A stretch of 64,000 nt of DNA from Thermohalobaculum sp039815685 (GTDB lineage Bacteria; Pseudomonadota; Alphaproteobacteria; Rhodobacterales; Rhodobacteraceae): NCBI GenBank assembly GCA_039815685.1, contig JBCBYV010000005.1, positions 1-64,000 of the forward strand. The letters run 5' to 3'. Shown here one piece after another: positions 51,983-59,565 of this stretch. The notes beneath the pieces are model-generated. The model was not told the origin of the DNA, made no database searches, and saw nothing but the letters and a program-made list of their open reading frames with translations. The position numbers and the translations under genes are program-made. Numbering within the stretch: the stretch's first letter is position 1; every line of letters begins with the position of its first letter.

Positions 51983-54900
51983 TTAGCTGCAGCCCGATGT
52001 GGCGCCGCAGGTATCGCACTTGAGGCACGTGCCGTTGCGGACGAGGGTGAAGTTGCCGCATTCGCCGCAGGCATCGCCCTCGTAGCCCTTCATGCGGGCC
52101 TCAGCGATCCGTTCGAGCACCGCGCTGGAGGCATTGCCGACCGCAGCCGCCGCTGCTTCGATCGTCGGGCTCGCGACGCCGACGCTCACGGCCTCCACCG
52201 CCGTCATGGCCACGGCACTGCCAGCGAGATTGTCCGACGAGACCGGCCGGCCCCCCGGCAGCACCACCAGCTGCTGGGGCGCACGGCCGCGGAGATAGCC
52301 GGTCGAGGCGACCTGGCGCACGACCTCGATGGCAGGGTTCGCGGGCTCGGCCGGCGCCGCGGTCTCGGGCGCGGCCGTACCCTCGCCTTCCCCGATCTCG
52401 TCGAAGCGTGTGCCATCCGGCGTCACATGCGCAAGATCCGTGCGGTCGAGGTAACTCACTGCAAGCTCACGGAAAATATAGTCGAGGATCGAGGTTGCGT
52501 TCTTGATCGAGTCGTTGCCCTGCACGATCCCCGCCGGCTCGAAGCGCGTGAAGGTGAAGGCCTCCACGAACTCCTCAAGCGGCACACCGTATTGCAGCCC
52601 GATCGAGACCGAGATGGCGAAGTTGTTCATCATCGCCCGGAAGGCCGCACCCTCCTTGTGCATGTCGATGAAGATCTCGCCCAGCGTGCCGTCCTGGTTC
52701 TCGCCGGTCCTGAGATAGACCTTGTGCCCGCCGACCATGGCCTTCTGCGTGTAGCCGCGGCGCCGGTCCGGCATCTTCTCGCGCTGGCCGCGCCTGTCGG
52801 CGGCAGCCTCGCGATAGATCACCTTCTCGACGATCTTCTCGACCACCTTCTCCGCCCGCACGGCCACCGGCATCTCCTCGACATCGTCCTCCTCATCGAT
52901 GAGGGCGGCGGAGAGCGGCTGGGAGAGCTTCGAGCCATCGCGGTAGAGCGCGTTGGCCTTCACGCCGAGGCGCCAGGAGAGGTCGTAGGCCGCAAGGCAG
53001 TCTTCGATGCTCGCATCGTTCGGCATGTTGATGGTCTTGGAGATGGCGCCGGAGATAAAGCTCTGCGCCGCCGCCATCATGCGGATATGGCTCTCGGCCG
53101 AAAGGTACCGCGTGCCCTTCTTGCCGCAAGGGTTGGCGCAGTCGAAGACATGCAGGTGCTCGGGGTCGAGGCCCGGCGCCCCCTCCAGCGTCATCGTCCC
53201 GCAGACAAAGGTGTTGGCTGCCTCGATTTCCTTGGAGTTGAAGCCGATATGCTTGAGGAGCTCGAAGGACGGATCGACCAGCTTCTCCGCCGGCACGCCG
53301 AGGACATCCGTGCAGAACTCGGCACCGAGCGTCCACTGGTTGAAGACGAACTTGATATCGAAGGCGGAGCCGAGCGCGTCCTCGACCTTGCGGATCTCGT
53401 CCGGCCCGAACCCCTTTTCGATCAGCGCGCCGTGGTCGATGGCCGGCGCGCCCGAAAGCGTGCCGCGCCCCACCGCATAGGCGATGATCTGCTCGACTGC
53501 GTTGTCCCCATAGCCGAGTGCGGCCAATGCCTTAGGCACCGCGCGGTTGATGATCTTGAAGTAGCCGCCGCCGGCGAGCTTCTTGAACTTCACCAGCGCG
53601 AAGTCGGGCTCGATGCCGGTCGTGTCGCAATCCATCACCAGCCCGATGGTGCCGGTGGGCGCAATCACGCTCGCCTGCGCATTGCGATAGCCATGCGCCT
53701 CGCCAAGCTCGACCGCGCGCTCCCACGAGGCCCGGGCGCGCTCCACAAGGCGCGCGTTCGGGCAGTTGGCCGCATCCAGTGCGACAGGGAGTGTCTTCAG
53801 CCCCTCATAGCCTTCCGTCTCACCGCGAGCCGCGCGGGCGTGGTTGCGCATGACCCGCAGCATGTTCTCGGCATTCTTGGCGTAGCCTGGGAACGGACCA
53901 AGCTCGCCGGCCATCTCGGCCGACGTGGCATAGCTCACGCCGGTCAGGATCGCCGTCAGCGCCCCACAAAGCGCCCGGCCCTCCTCGCTGTCATAGCCGA
54001 GACCGTTGGTCATCAGCAGCCCGCCGATATTGGCGTAGCCAAGCCCAAGCGTCCGGAAGTCATAGGACCGCTCGGCGATCTCGGGCGATGGGAACTGCGC
54101 CATGAGCACGCTGATCTCGAGCGTCACGGTCCAGAGGCGGACGCCATGCTCGTAGGCGAAGACGTCGAAGCCCTCCTCGCCATCGAACTGCATGAGGTTC
54201 AGCGAGGCGAGGTTGCAGGCCGTGTCGTCGAGGAACATATACTCCGAGCACGGGTTCGAGGCGCGGATCGGCCCATCCGCCGGGCAGGTGTGCCAATCGT
54301 TGATCGTGTCATGGAACTGCACACCCGGGTCCGCACAGGCCCAGGCGGCCTGCCCGATCTTGTCCCAGAGCGCGCGGGCCCGGATGGCCTTCACCACCTT
54401 GCCGTCGGTGCGCCGCTTCAGCTCCCAGTCCTCATCCGCGCCGACGGCGGCGAGGAAATCGTCGGTCACCCGCACCGAGTTGTTGGAGTTTTGACCCGAG
54501 ACGGTCAGATACGCTTCGCTGTCCCAGTCGGTGTCCAGCACGGGGAAGTCGATGCTCGTCACCCCCTGACGCGCATACTGCAGCACCTGCTTCACCGTAT
54601 TGTCCGGGATCATCGCCTTCTTGGCGTCCCGCATCGCGGCCTTGAGGCCCGCATTCGTCTTCGGATCGACCGCGTCCTCCGCCACCCCGTCCCAGGCGCG
54701 GATCGCCGCAAAGATCGCATCGATCCGCGCCTTGTGCAGCTTCGTGCCGGCAACGAGGGCCGAGACCTTCTGCTCCTCGCGCATCTTCCAGTCGACAAAG
54801 GCCTCAATGTCTGGGTGATCCATGTCGCAGATCACCATCTTCGCCGCCCGACGCGTCGTGCCGCCGGACTTGATGGCCCCCGCCGCCCGATCGCCGATCT

Positions 54901-55675
54901 TGAGGAAACTCATGAGGCCCGAGGACTTGCCGCCGCCCGCCAGCGGCTCGTTCTCGCCGCGCAGCGCCGAGAAGTTGGTGCCCGTGCCGGAGCCGTATTT
55001 GAAGAGACGCGCCTCCCGGGTCCAGAGATCCATGATCCCGCCCTCGTTCACCAGATCATCCGCCACGCCCTGGATGAAACAGGCGTGGGGCTGCGGGTGC
55101 TCGTAGGCGGAGTTGGACTTCACCAATTTGGCCGTCTTCGGATCGACGTAGAAATGGCCCTGGCTCGGCCCGTCGATGCCATAGGCCCAATGGAGCCCGG
55201 TGTTGAACCATTGCGGCGAATTCGGCGCGGCCATCTGCTTGGCGAGCATGAAACGCATCTCGTCCATATAGGCCGCGGCGTCTTCCTCCGAGGAGAAGTA
55301 GCCGCCCTTCCAGCCCCAATAGGCCCAGGCGCCGGCCAGCCGGTCGAAGACCTGCCGCGCCGAGACCTCGCCGCCATAGCGCTCATCCTCCGGCAGCTTC
55401 GCCAGTGCCGCATCGTCAGGTACATGGCGCCACAGGAACGACGGCACGCCCTTCTCCCGCACGGGCTTCAGCGCCCGCGCCACGCCCGCCTTCCTGAAAT
55501 ACTTCTGCGCCAGCACGTCGGAGGCGACCTGGCTCCACGCCGAGGGCACGTCGAACGCTTCGAGGTGGAAGACCACCGAACCGTCCGGGTTGCGAATCTC
55601 GGAAGTGGCGGTGCGGAAAGGAATGCTGGCGTAAGGCGACTGCCCGGCCTCGGTGAAGCGGCGCTCGATCTTCAT
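51983..55675 (-). CDS. nrdJ: Adenosylcobalamin-dependent (class II) ribonucleotide reductase
   Basis: Reduces ribonucleotides to deoxyribonucleotides using coenzyme B12, independent of oxygen. The 1230-residue length matches long bacterial NrdJ. Catalytic-barrel elements are visible: PNSPQWFNTGLHW, FKYGSGTGTNFSALRG, SGQNSNNSVRVTDDF, the active-site loop NPCSEYMFLDDTACNLASLNL with cysteine and glutamate near residue 477, and the phosphate-binding IAPTGTIG. Near residue 975 starts a region with the TSCPD-like domain (FRAMMNNFAISVSIGLQYGVPLEEFVEAF), and the C-terminus carries CGECGNF and CLKCDTCGATSGC for thiol exchange or metal binding. The ATG at 55675 has GAGGGA upstream. Confidence 0.97.
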   Translation of the reverse strand: MKIERRFTEAGQSPYASIPFRTATSEIRNPDGSVVFHLEAFDVPSAWSQVASDVLAQKYFRKAGVARALKPVREKGVPSFLWRHVPDDAALAKLPEDERYGGEVSARQVFDRLAGAWAYWGWKGGYFSSEEDAAAYMDEMRFMLAKQMAAPNSPQWFNTGLHWAYGIDGPSQGHFYVDPKTAKLVKSNSAYEHPQPHACFIQGVADDLVNEGGIMDLWTREARLFKYGSGTGTNFSALRGENEPLAGGGKSSGLMSFLKIGDRAAGAIKSGGTTRRAAKMVICDMDHPDIEAFVDWKMREEQKVSALVAGTKLHKARIDAIFAAIRAWDGVAEDAVDPKTNAGLKAAMRDAKKAMIPDNTVKQVLQYARQGVTSIDFPVLDTDWDSEAYLTVSGQNSNNSVRVTDDFLAAVGADEDWELKRRTDGKVVKAIRARALWDKIGQAAWACADPGVQFHDTINDWHTCPADGPIRASNPCSEYMFLDDTACNLASLNLMQFDGEEGFDVFAYEHGVRLWTVTLEISVLMAQFPSPEIAERSYDFRTLGLGYANIGGLLMTNGLGYDSEEGRALCGALTAILTGVSYATSAEMAGELGPFPGYAKNAENMLRVMRNHARAARGETEGYEGLKTLPVALDAANCPNARLVERARASWERAVELGEAHGYRNAQASVIAPTGTIGLVMDCDTTGIEPDFALVKFKKLAGGGYFKIINRAVPKALAALGYGDNAVEQIIAYAVGRGTLSGAPAIDHGALIEKGFGPDEIRKVEDALGSAFDIKFVFNQWTLGAEFCTDVLGVPAEKLVDPSFELLKHIGFNSKEIEAANTFVCGTMTLEGAPGLDPEHLHVFDCANPCGKKGTRYLSAESHIRMMAAAQSFISGAISKTINMPNDASIEDCLAAYDLSWRLGVKANALYRDGSKLSQPLSAALIDEEDDVEEMPVAVRAEKVVEKIVEKVIYREAAADRRGQREKMPDRRRGYTQKAMVGGHKVYLRTGENQDGTLGEIFIDMHKEGAAFRAMMNNFAISVSIGLQYGVPLEEFVEAFTFTRFEPAGIVQGNDSIKNATSILDYIFRELAVSYLDRTDLAHVTPDGTRFDEIGEGEGTAAPETAAPAEPANPAIEVVRQVASTGYLRGRAPQQLVVLPGGRPVSSDNLAGSAVAMTAVEAVSVGVASPTIEAAAAAVGNASSAVLERIAEARMKGYEGDACGECGNFTLVRNGTCLKCDTCGATSGCS

Positions 55676-55811
55676 TCGTCGTCCCTCGTTCCGGCTCTCT
55701 CAGACGGCAGAAGCCCGCGCCCGCGAGTACACCCACAGGCGGAGCCACAGCCCGCGGCCCTTTATCTACACGTTGTGGATCAAGGGCCCTCGCCCCCATA
55801 TCCCCGGCTCG

Positions 55812-55827
55812 ATACTATATTTTGTGG
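55812..55827. promoter_or_regulatory. Candidate NrdR box upstream of nrdJ
   Basis: ATACTATATTTTGTGG matches the NrdR consensus ACACWATATMTWGTGT at 13 of 16 positions. It lies about 140 bp before the nrdJ ATG. NrdR boxes usually occur in pairs; the only second candidate (55763-55778) is weak and not at helical spacing. Confidence 0.5.
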
Positions 55828-55889
55828 TTATCGCGCCGACGGTCACCACACTGGGTGACTCGCGCCCAAGCGTCAACAGGAAATCAGGC

Positions 55890-56245
55890 CATCAGCCCCA
55901 TATTTAGGGGCACCTGCAGCACTGCACCGCCACCTGTAGCAGCAGAGACCCAATTCGGCCCTTCGGCAGCGGCCAGCCCACCGAGCGATCTTTCACAAAA
56001 CTCAGAGCGAAGGCCGGGCCGGGTCAAGGATGGCAAAGCCACCGGCGAAGCCGGCGCCAAAGGCGTCCTTGACGCGGCTCGGCCTTCGAGCACGCTCGAG
56101 AAGGAGCCCCCGCGGCTCCTCCCCAGCCCATCGCCCCAATCGAAGCGAGACACCGCAGCCCACCGGACCAGCCCGAAAACCGATGCCGCAGCGACCACGG
56201 AAAAGCATCCCGGCGGCCAGCCGGGATTCCGCTTGCCTCGAACGC
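55890..56245. other. Gene-free segment with hairpin, possible genomic repeat
   Basis: Part of the 570-bp gap between nrdJ and the GNAT gene. GTCAAGGA (56023-56030) pairs with TCCTTGAC (56066-56073), enclosing the smaller stem CCGGC-GAA-GCCGG, which forms a compact branched hairpin. Sequence on both sides looks non-coding despite open frames. A dispersed repeat is plausible but cannot be shown from one copy. Confidence 0.4.
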
Positions 56246-56800
56246 TCAGCGCAAGGGCCGCGTCTCCCGGCGCACGGGCACAAAGCCCGCCTTCTGGTAG
56301 TTTCCAAGCGCGCGGGGATGATCGAGCGTGCAGGTATTGACCGTCATCCGCTCCACGCCCGGCCGCTGCCACGCCGCATCGACCGCGGTCATCAGGAACC
56401 AGTGCCCCAGACCCCGGCCGACCGCTTCCGGCATCAGCCCGAAATATGCGAGATCGCAGCGCGCCTTCTCCCGCGTATCAAGCATAAAGAAGCCGCCCGG
56501 CGCGCCGTCGACGAAGAGCGTGTGGAGCGTCACCTCCGGATCGCCGACAAAGGCCGCGCGCTCCGCCTCGCTCGCCGCGATCCAGTCGTCCCAGAGATAG
56601 GCTTCGCCGACCTTGCGATAGAGATAGAGGAACCAGTGCGTCGGCGGGTTCTCGGCCGTGAGCAGCGCCAGCGCCATGCCAGAGGGTGCTGCCGGCACCG
56701 GCACGCGCGGCCGCGCCGTCATCTCGAGCCAGGTGACCGTGTACTCCGCCGGCAAGGACGCAGCGTCCGGCCGCCTGCCGCCGGGCGCGCTATCGCCCAT
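56246..56800 (-). CDS. GNAT-family N-acetyltransferase
   Basis: A 184-residue acetyltransferase. The acetyl-CoA site is seen in LAYFGLMPEAVGRGLGHWFLMTAVDAAW (R/Q-x-x-G-x-G/A type), and the C-terminal strand in LDHPRALGNYQKAGFVPVRRE. The ATG at 56800 overlaps the end of the sulfurtransferase gene by 11 bases; the frame from 56875 lies wholly within it. The substrate is unknown. Confidence 0.85.
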   Translation of the reverse strand: MGDSAPGGRRPDAASLPAEYTVTWLEMTARPRVPVPAAPSGMALALLTAENPPTHWFLYLYRKVGEAYLWDDWIAASEAERAAFVGDPEVTLHTLFVDGAPGGFFMLDTREKARCDLAYFGLMPEAVGRGLGHWFLMTAVDAAWQRPGVERMTVNTCTLDHPRALGNYQKAGFVPVRRETRPLR

Positions 56801-57641
56801 CGCCCGTCTCGACCGCAAGGTCCGGATACATGCCCCACTCGGCCCATGACCCGTCATAAAGAGCGTTCTTCGCATGGCCCATCCGATGCAGCGCCAGCGT
56901 CAGCACCGCCGCCGTCACGCCGGAGCCGCAGCTCGTGATAATGGGCCGCGCCAGATCCACGCCCGCCCCCTCGAACGCCGCCTTCAACGCGGACACATCC
57001 TTCATCGTGCCGTCCGCGTTGAGGAGCGAGGCGTAGTGCACGTTCTTGGCCCCCGGAATATGGCCCGAGCGCATGCCCGGCCGCGGCTCCGGCTCCTCGC
57101 CCGTGAAGCGGCCGGGGGAGCGCGCATCGACGATCTGCTCCTCACCAAGCTTCACCTGCAGCGCCACCTGCGTGACATCCCGCACCAGCGAAGCATTGCG
57201 CCGTGCTGTGAAATGCCGGTCGCGAGGATCGGGGGCCATGTCCTCCACGGGCCGCCCCTCCGCCATCCATTTCGGCAACCCGCCATCGAGCACCACGACA
57301 TCCTGATGTCCGAAGAGGCGGAACATCCACCACACCCGGGCGGCGGAGAAGAGGCCCTTCTGGTCATAGACCACCACCCGGTGGCCGTCCCCGATCCCCA
57401 TGGCACGCACGCGGGAGACGAACTTCTCCACCGGCGGCGCCATATGCGGCAGCTCGGACTTGCCGTCCGCGATGTCATCGATGTCGAAGAAGCGCGCGCC
57501 GGGGATATGCGCATCGCGATAGAGCGCGGGCGCATCGCGATCCTCGGTCGGCAGGTAGTAGGAGCCATCGAGCACGCGCACATCCGGCGCGCCGAGCCTC
57601 TCCGCCAGCCAATCGGTCGATACCAGCAGATCATCGGCCAT
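56790..57641 (-). CDS. sseA: 3-mercaptopyruvate sulfurtransferase (tandem rhodanese)
   Basis: A 283-residue enzyme with two rhodanese domains: an inactive N-terminal one (VSTDWLAERLGAPDVRVLDGSYYLP) and a catalytic C-terminal one with the loop CGSGVTA, diagnostic for mercaptopyruvate rather than thiosulfate specificity. Other markers are HIPGARFFDIDDIAD and GHIPGAKNV. The ATG at 57641 has GGGAGGT upstream; the longer frame to 57698 is not needed. In this context it may link to sulfur metabolism with DddL and cysteine synthase nearby. Confidence 0.9.
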   Translation of the reverse strand: MADDLLVSTDWLAERLGAPDVRVLDGSYYLPTEDRDAPALYRDAHIPGARFFDIDDIADGKSELPHMAPPVEKFVSRVRAMGIGDGHRVVVYDQKGLFSAARVWWMFRLFGHQDVVVLDGGLPKWMAEGRPVEDMAPDPRDRHFTARRNASLVRDVTQVALQVKLGEEQIVDARSPGRFTGEEPEPRPGMRSGHIPGAKNVHYASLLNADGTMKDVSALKAAFEGAGVDLARPIITSCGSGVTAAVLTLALHRMGHAKNALYDGSWAEWGMYPDLAVETGDGR

Positions 57642-57717
57642 GCCTACCTCCCCGGACGCCCACCCTTGTCGCCTAGCCGCAGTTCCCCTTCGGCGCAAGC
57701 GATGGGCAGGCCCGCGA

Positions 57718-58419
57718 TCAGGCCTTGGGACGGCGGAAGCTCAGCTTCTGATCGGCAAGCTCGTTCTTCTGCCCGACCCAGGCATAGGCGAGAAGCGCCG
57801 GATCGCGCTGGCCCACGGTGATGCGGTGTCGCCGCCCGGGCGGATTGAAGAGCATCGAGCCCGGCGCGAAGACCCCGTCATCGTTCTGGCTCACGCTGCC
57901 CGAGAGGACGTAGTAGCTTTCCGTGATGCCGGTATGCGCATGCGAGGGGTAGACGCAGCCAGGTGCGAAGAGCACGAGCCCCAGGATCACCTCGCGGCTC
58001 TCCACCGGTCCCTGCGGCCCGGCAAGCTCAGCCCAGGCAAAGCGGTCCTTCAGCCCCCTCGGCACCTTGTCGTAGCCGTAAAGCCAGGCGAGGCGCGGGG
58101 TCAGCCGTTCGAGCGTCCGCACAAGCGGCGCGGGCCGTTGCTCGAGCCGACCGAGATCGAGCGCGCGCATGAGATGGGCGATCACGGGCTTCGTCTCGGG
58201 CACGCGGTCGAGCAACGGCGGATCGTGCTTGATCAGCCGGCTCACCGCTTCGCGCACCGTGCGCTGATGGTGCCGGATCGCCTCCGACCCGCCGGCGCCC
58301 GAATTGCGGTAGAGCTCGTAGAACTCGCGCAAAACATAGCGCCAGTCCGGCTCGGCGGACATGCGCCGCTGCGTGGCATCGACGACCGGCAGGCAACCGG
58401 TCGGCACTGCTTCGTTCAT
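57718..58419 (-). CDS. dddL: Dimethylsulfoniopropionate (DMSP) lyase DddL
   Basis: Cleaves the algal osmolyte DMSP to dimethyl sulfide and acrylate. The 233-residue size fits DddL. The N-terminal helical part (PDWRYVLREFYELYRNSGAGGSEAIRHH) and YGYDKVPRGLKDRFAWAELAGPQGP are family features; the C-terminal cupin has the metal set H-x-H in YPSHAHTGITESYYVLSGS, its glutamate, and a later histidine in PPGRRHRITVG. Assignment to DddL rather than DddQ or DddW rests on length and the N-terminal region. AGGGGG precedes the ATG. It lies ten bases after the AlaX stop, so the two are co-transcribed. Confidence 0.85.
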   Translation of the reverse strand: MNEAVPTGCLPVVDATQRRMSAEPDWRYVLREFYELYRNSGAGGSEAIRHHQRTVREAVSRLIKHDPPLLDRVPETKPVIAHLMRALDLGRLEQRPAPLVRTLERLTPRLAWLYGYDKVPRGLKDRFAWAELAGPQGPVESREVILGLVLFAPGCVYPSHAHTGITESYYVLSGSVSQNDDGVFAPGSMLFNPPGRRHRITVGQRDPALLAYAWVGQKNELADQKLSFRRPKA

Positions 58420-58429
58420 GGGGCGCCCC

Positions 58430-59143
58430 CTAGCCGAGGATCAGCGAGACGCGGCGGTTTTGCCGGCCCTTCTTCTCGATCTTGCCGAGAGATAGGGCGC
58501 CTATCTCGCAAGTGCGAGAAACATGTGTTCCACCGCAGGGCTGAAGGTCGACAGGCGTCTCTCCTGTCCCGATCCGGACCAGTCGCACGCGCCCCTCGCC
58601 CATCGGAGGCTTCACGGCCATCGTCTTGACGAGACCGGAGTTCGCCTCGAGTTCCGCATCCGTGATCCACTCCGAACTGACAGGGTGATCCGCGTCGATG
58701 AGCCGCCGGAGCGCCTCCTCGAGCGCCGCTTTGTCCTCCGGTGCCTCTGCCATGTCGAAGTCGAGCCGGCCCTTCTCGGCCCCGATGCTGCCCCCGGTGA
58801 CGGGGAGCGGGATGACGACGGAGAGGAGATGAAGTGCTGTGTGGCAGCGCATGTGTCGAAAGCGCCGGTCCCAGTCGAGCACCGCCTCCACCGGCGCGCC
58901 CACGGGCGGCGGCGCGGCACCCTCGGCCGGCAGATGCGCGATGCCGTCCTCGGACTTCACCGCCGTTGCAATCACCGTCTCGCCGCCGTCCCAGCGGAGA
59001 AGTCCTGCATCACCCGGCTGACCGCCGCCTGTGGCATAGAACACGGTCCGGTCGAGCACGATCCCGCCCTCGGGCGTATGCGCGGTCACGGTGGCGGTGC
59101 AGTCCCTGAGGTAGGCGTCATCGCGGAAAAGCGGTTCGGTCAT
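58430..59143 (-). CDS. AlaX-type alanyl-tRNA editing protein
   Basis: A 237-residue free-standing editing domain that hydrolyses mischarged Ser- or Gly-tRNA(Ala). The zinc site is HTALH and CGGTH (C-x-x-x-H), and the entry domain has TVFYATGGGQPGDAG. Lacks the catalytic AlaRS domain. The ATG at 59143 has AGGGAG nine bases upstream. The C-terminal IEKKGRQNRRVSLIL matches the family. Confidence 0.9.
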   Translation of the reverse strand: MTEPLFRDDAYLRDCTATVTAHTPEGGIVLDRTVFYATGGGQPGDAGLLRWDGGETVIATAVKSEDGIAHLPAEGAAPPPVGAPVEAVLDWDRRFRHMRCHTALHLLSVVIPLPVTGGSIGAEKGRLDFDMAEAPEDKAALEEALRRLIDADHPVSSEWITDAELEANSGLVKTMAVKPPMGEGRVRLVRIGTGETPVDLQPCGGTHVSRTCEIGALSLGKIEKKGRQNRRVSLILG

Positions 59144-59298
59144 GAGTGCGCTCCCTGCCTTGGGCGGACGTCGTTAGGATAACGGCTCCGCCAAGCGCAA
59201 GACCCATCGACATGCTCCAACGCACCGCTACGCGCGTCCAAGGCTTTTGCAAAAGCCTTGCAAATTCCTTTGAAGGAATTTGCGCAAGGCGGGCCGCT

Positions 59299-59535
59299 TC
59301 ATTCGACAAGACGGATCGGGCTGCGGTTGCAGAAGATCACAAACTGCCCGCAATTCTCGACGGCCCGGAACCCGCGACGCCGAAGATCGGCCTCGAAGCG
59401 TTTGCGCCCGACGATCCGTTCGACATCCACCACCCGACGGCGCACCACGCCGCCCGCTTGCGCCGCGCGGGCGCTGTAGATCTGGCGGAGCCAACGCTCG
59501 GGGGTGATGCAGTCCGGCAGCCGTTCCATGGGCAT
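59299..59535 (-). CDS. Small conserved-looking protein, 78 residues
   Basis: A short basic protein (MPMERLPDCITPERWLRQIYSARAAQAGG, then VVDVERIVGRKRFEAELRRRGF-like helix and ENCGQFVIFCN). The balanced alpha/beta pattern and codon use look like a real protein. The ATG at 59535 has a weak AAGAG upstream; an ATG at 59529 is also possible. I assign no function. It lies between the AlaX and MscS genes. Confidence 0.55.
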   Translation of the reverse strand: MPMERLPDCITPERWLRQIYSARAAQAGGVVRRRVVDVERIVGRKRFEADLRRRGFRAVENCGQFVIFCNRSPIRLVE

Positions 59536-59565
59536 GACTCTTCGCTGCACATGGTTAGTAGAGCG

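Noticed and set aside
55763..55778. Second NrdR box (TATCTACACGTTGTGG)
   Set aside because: Only 9 of 16 consensus positions match and the 49-bp offset from the better box does not give an integral number of helical turns.
51944..55858. A 1304-codon open frame antisense to nrdJ
   Set aside because: It mirrors the codon bias of a GC-rich gene, has no ribosome site, and its product (rich in R, H, D, E, L) has no domain. nrdJ on the other strand is unmistakable.
55676..55880. Cobalamin riboswitch upstream of nrdJ
   Set aside because: I found no B12-box-like segment or the needed long structured leader; class II reductases use B12 but are not themselves usual riboswitch targets.
55884..56372. 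162-codon minus-strand frame upstream of nrdJ
   Set aside because: No ribosome site, overlaps the GNAT gene, low-complexity product and internal hairpins; treated as non-coding.
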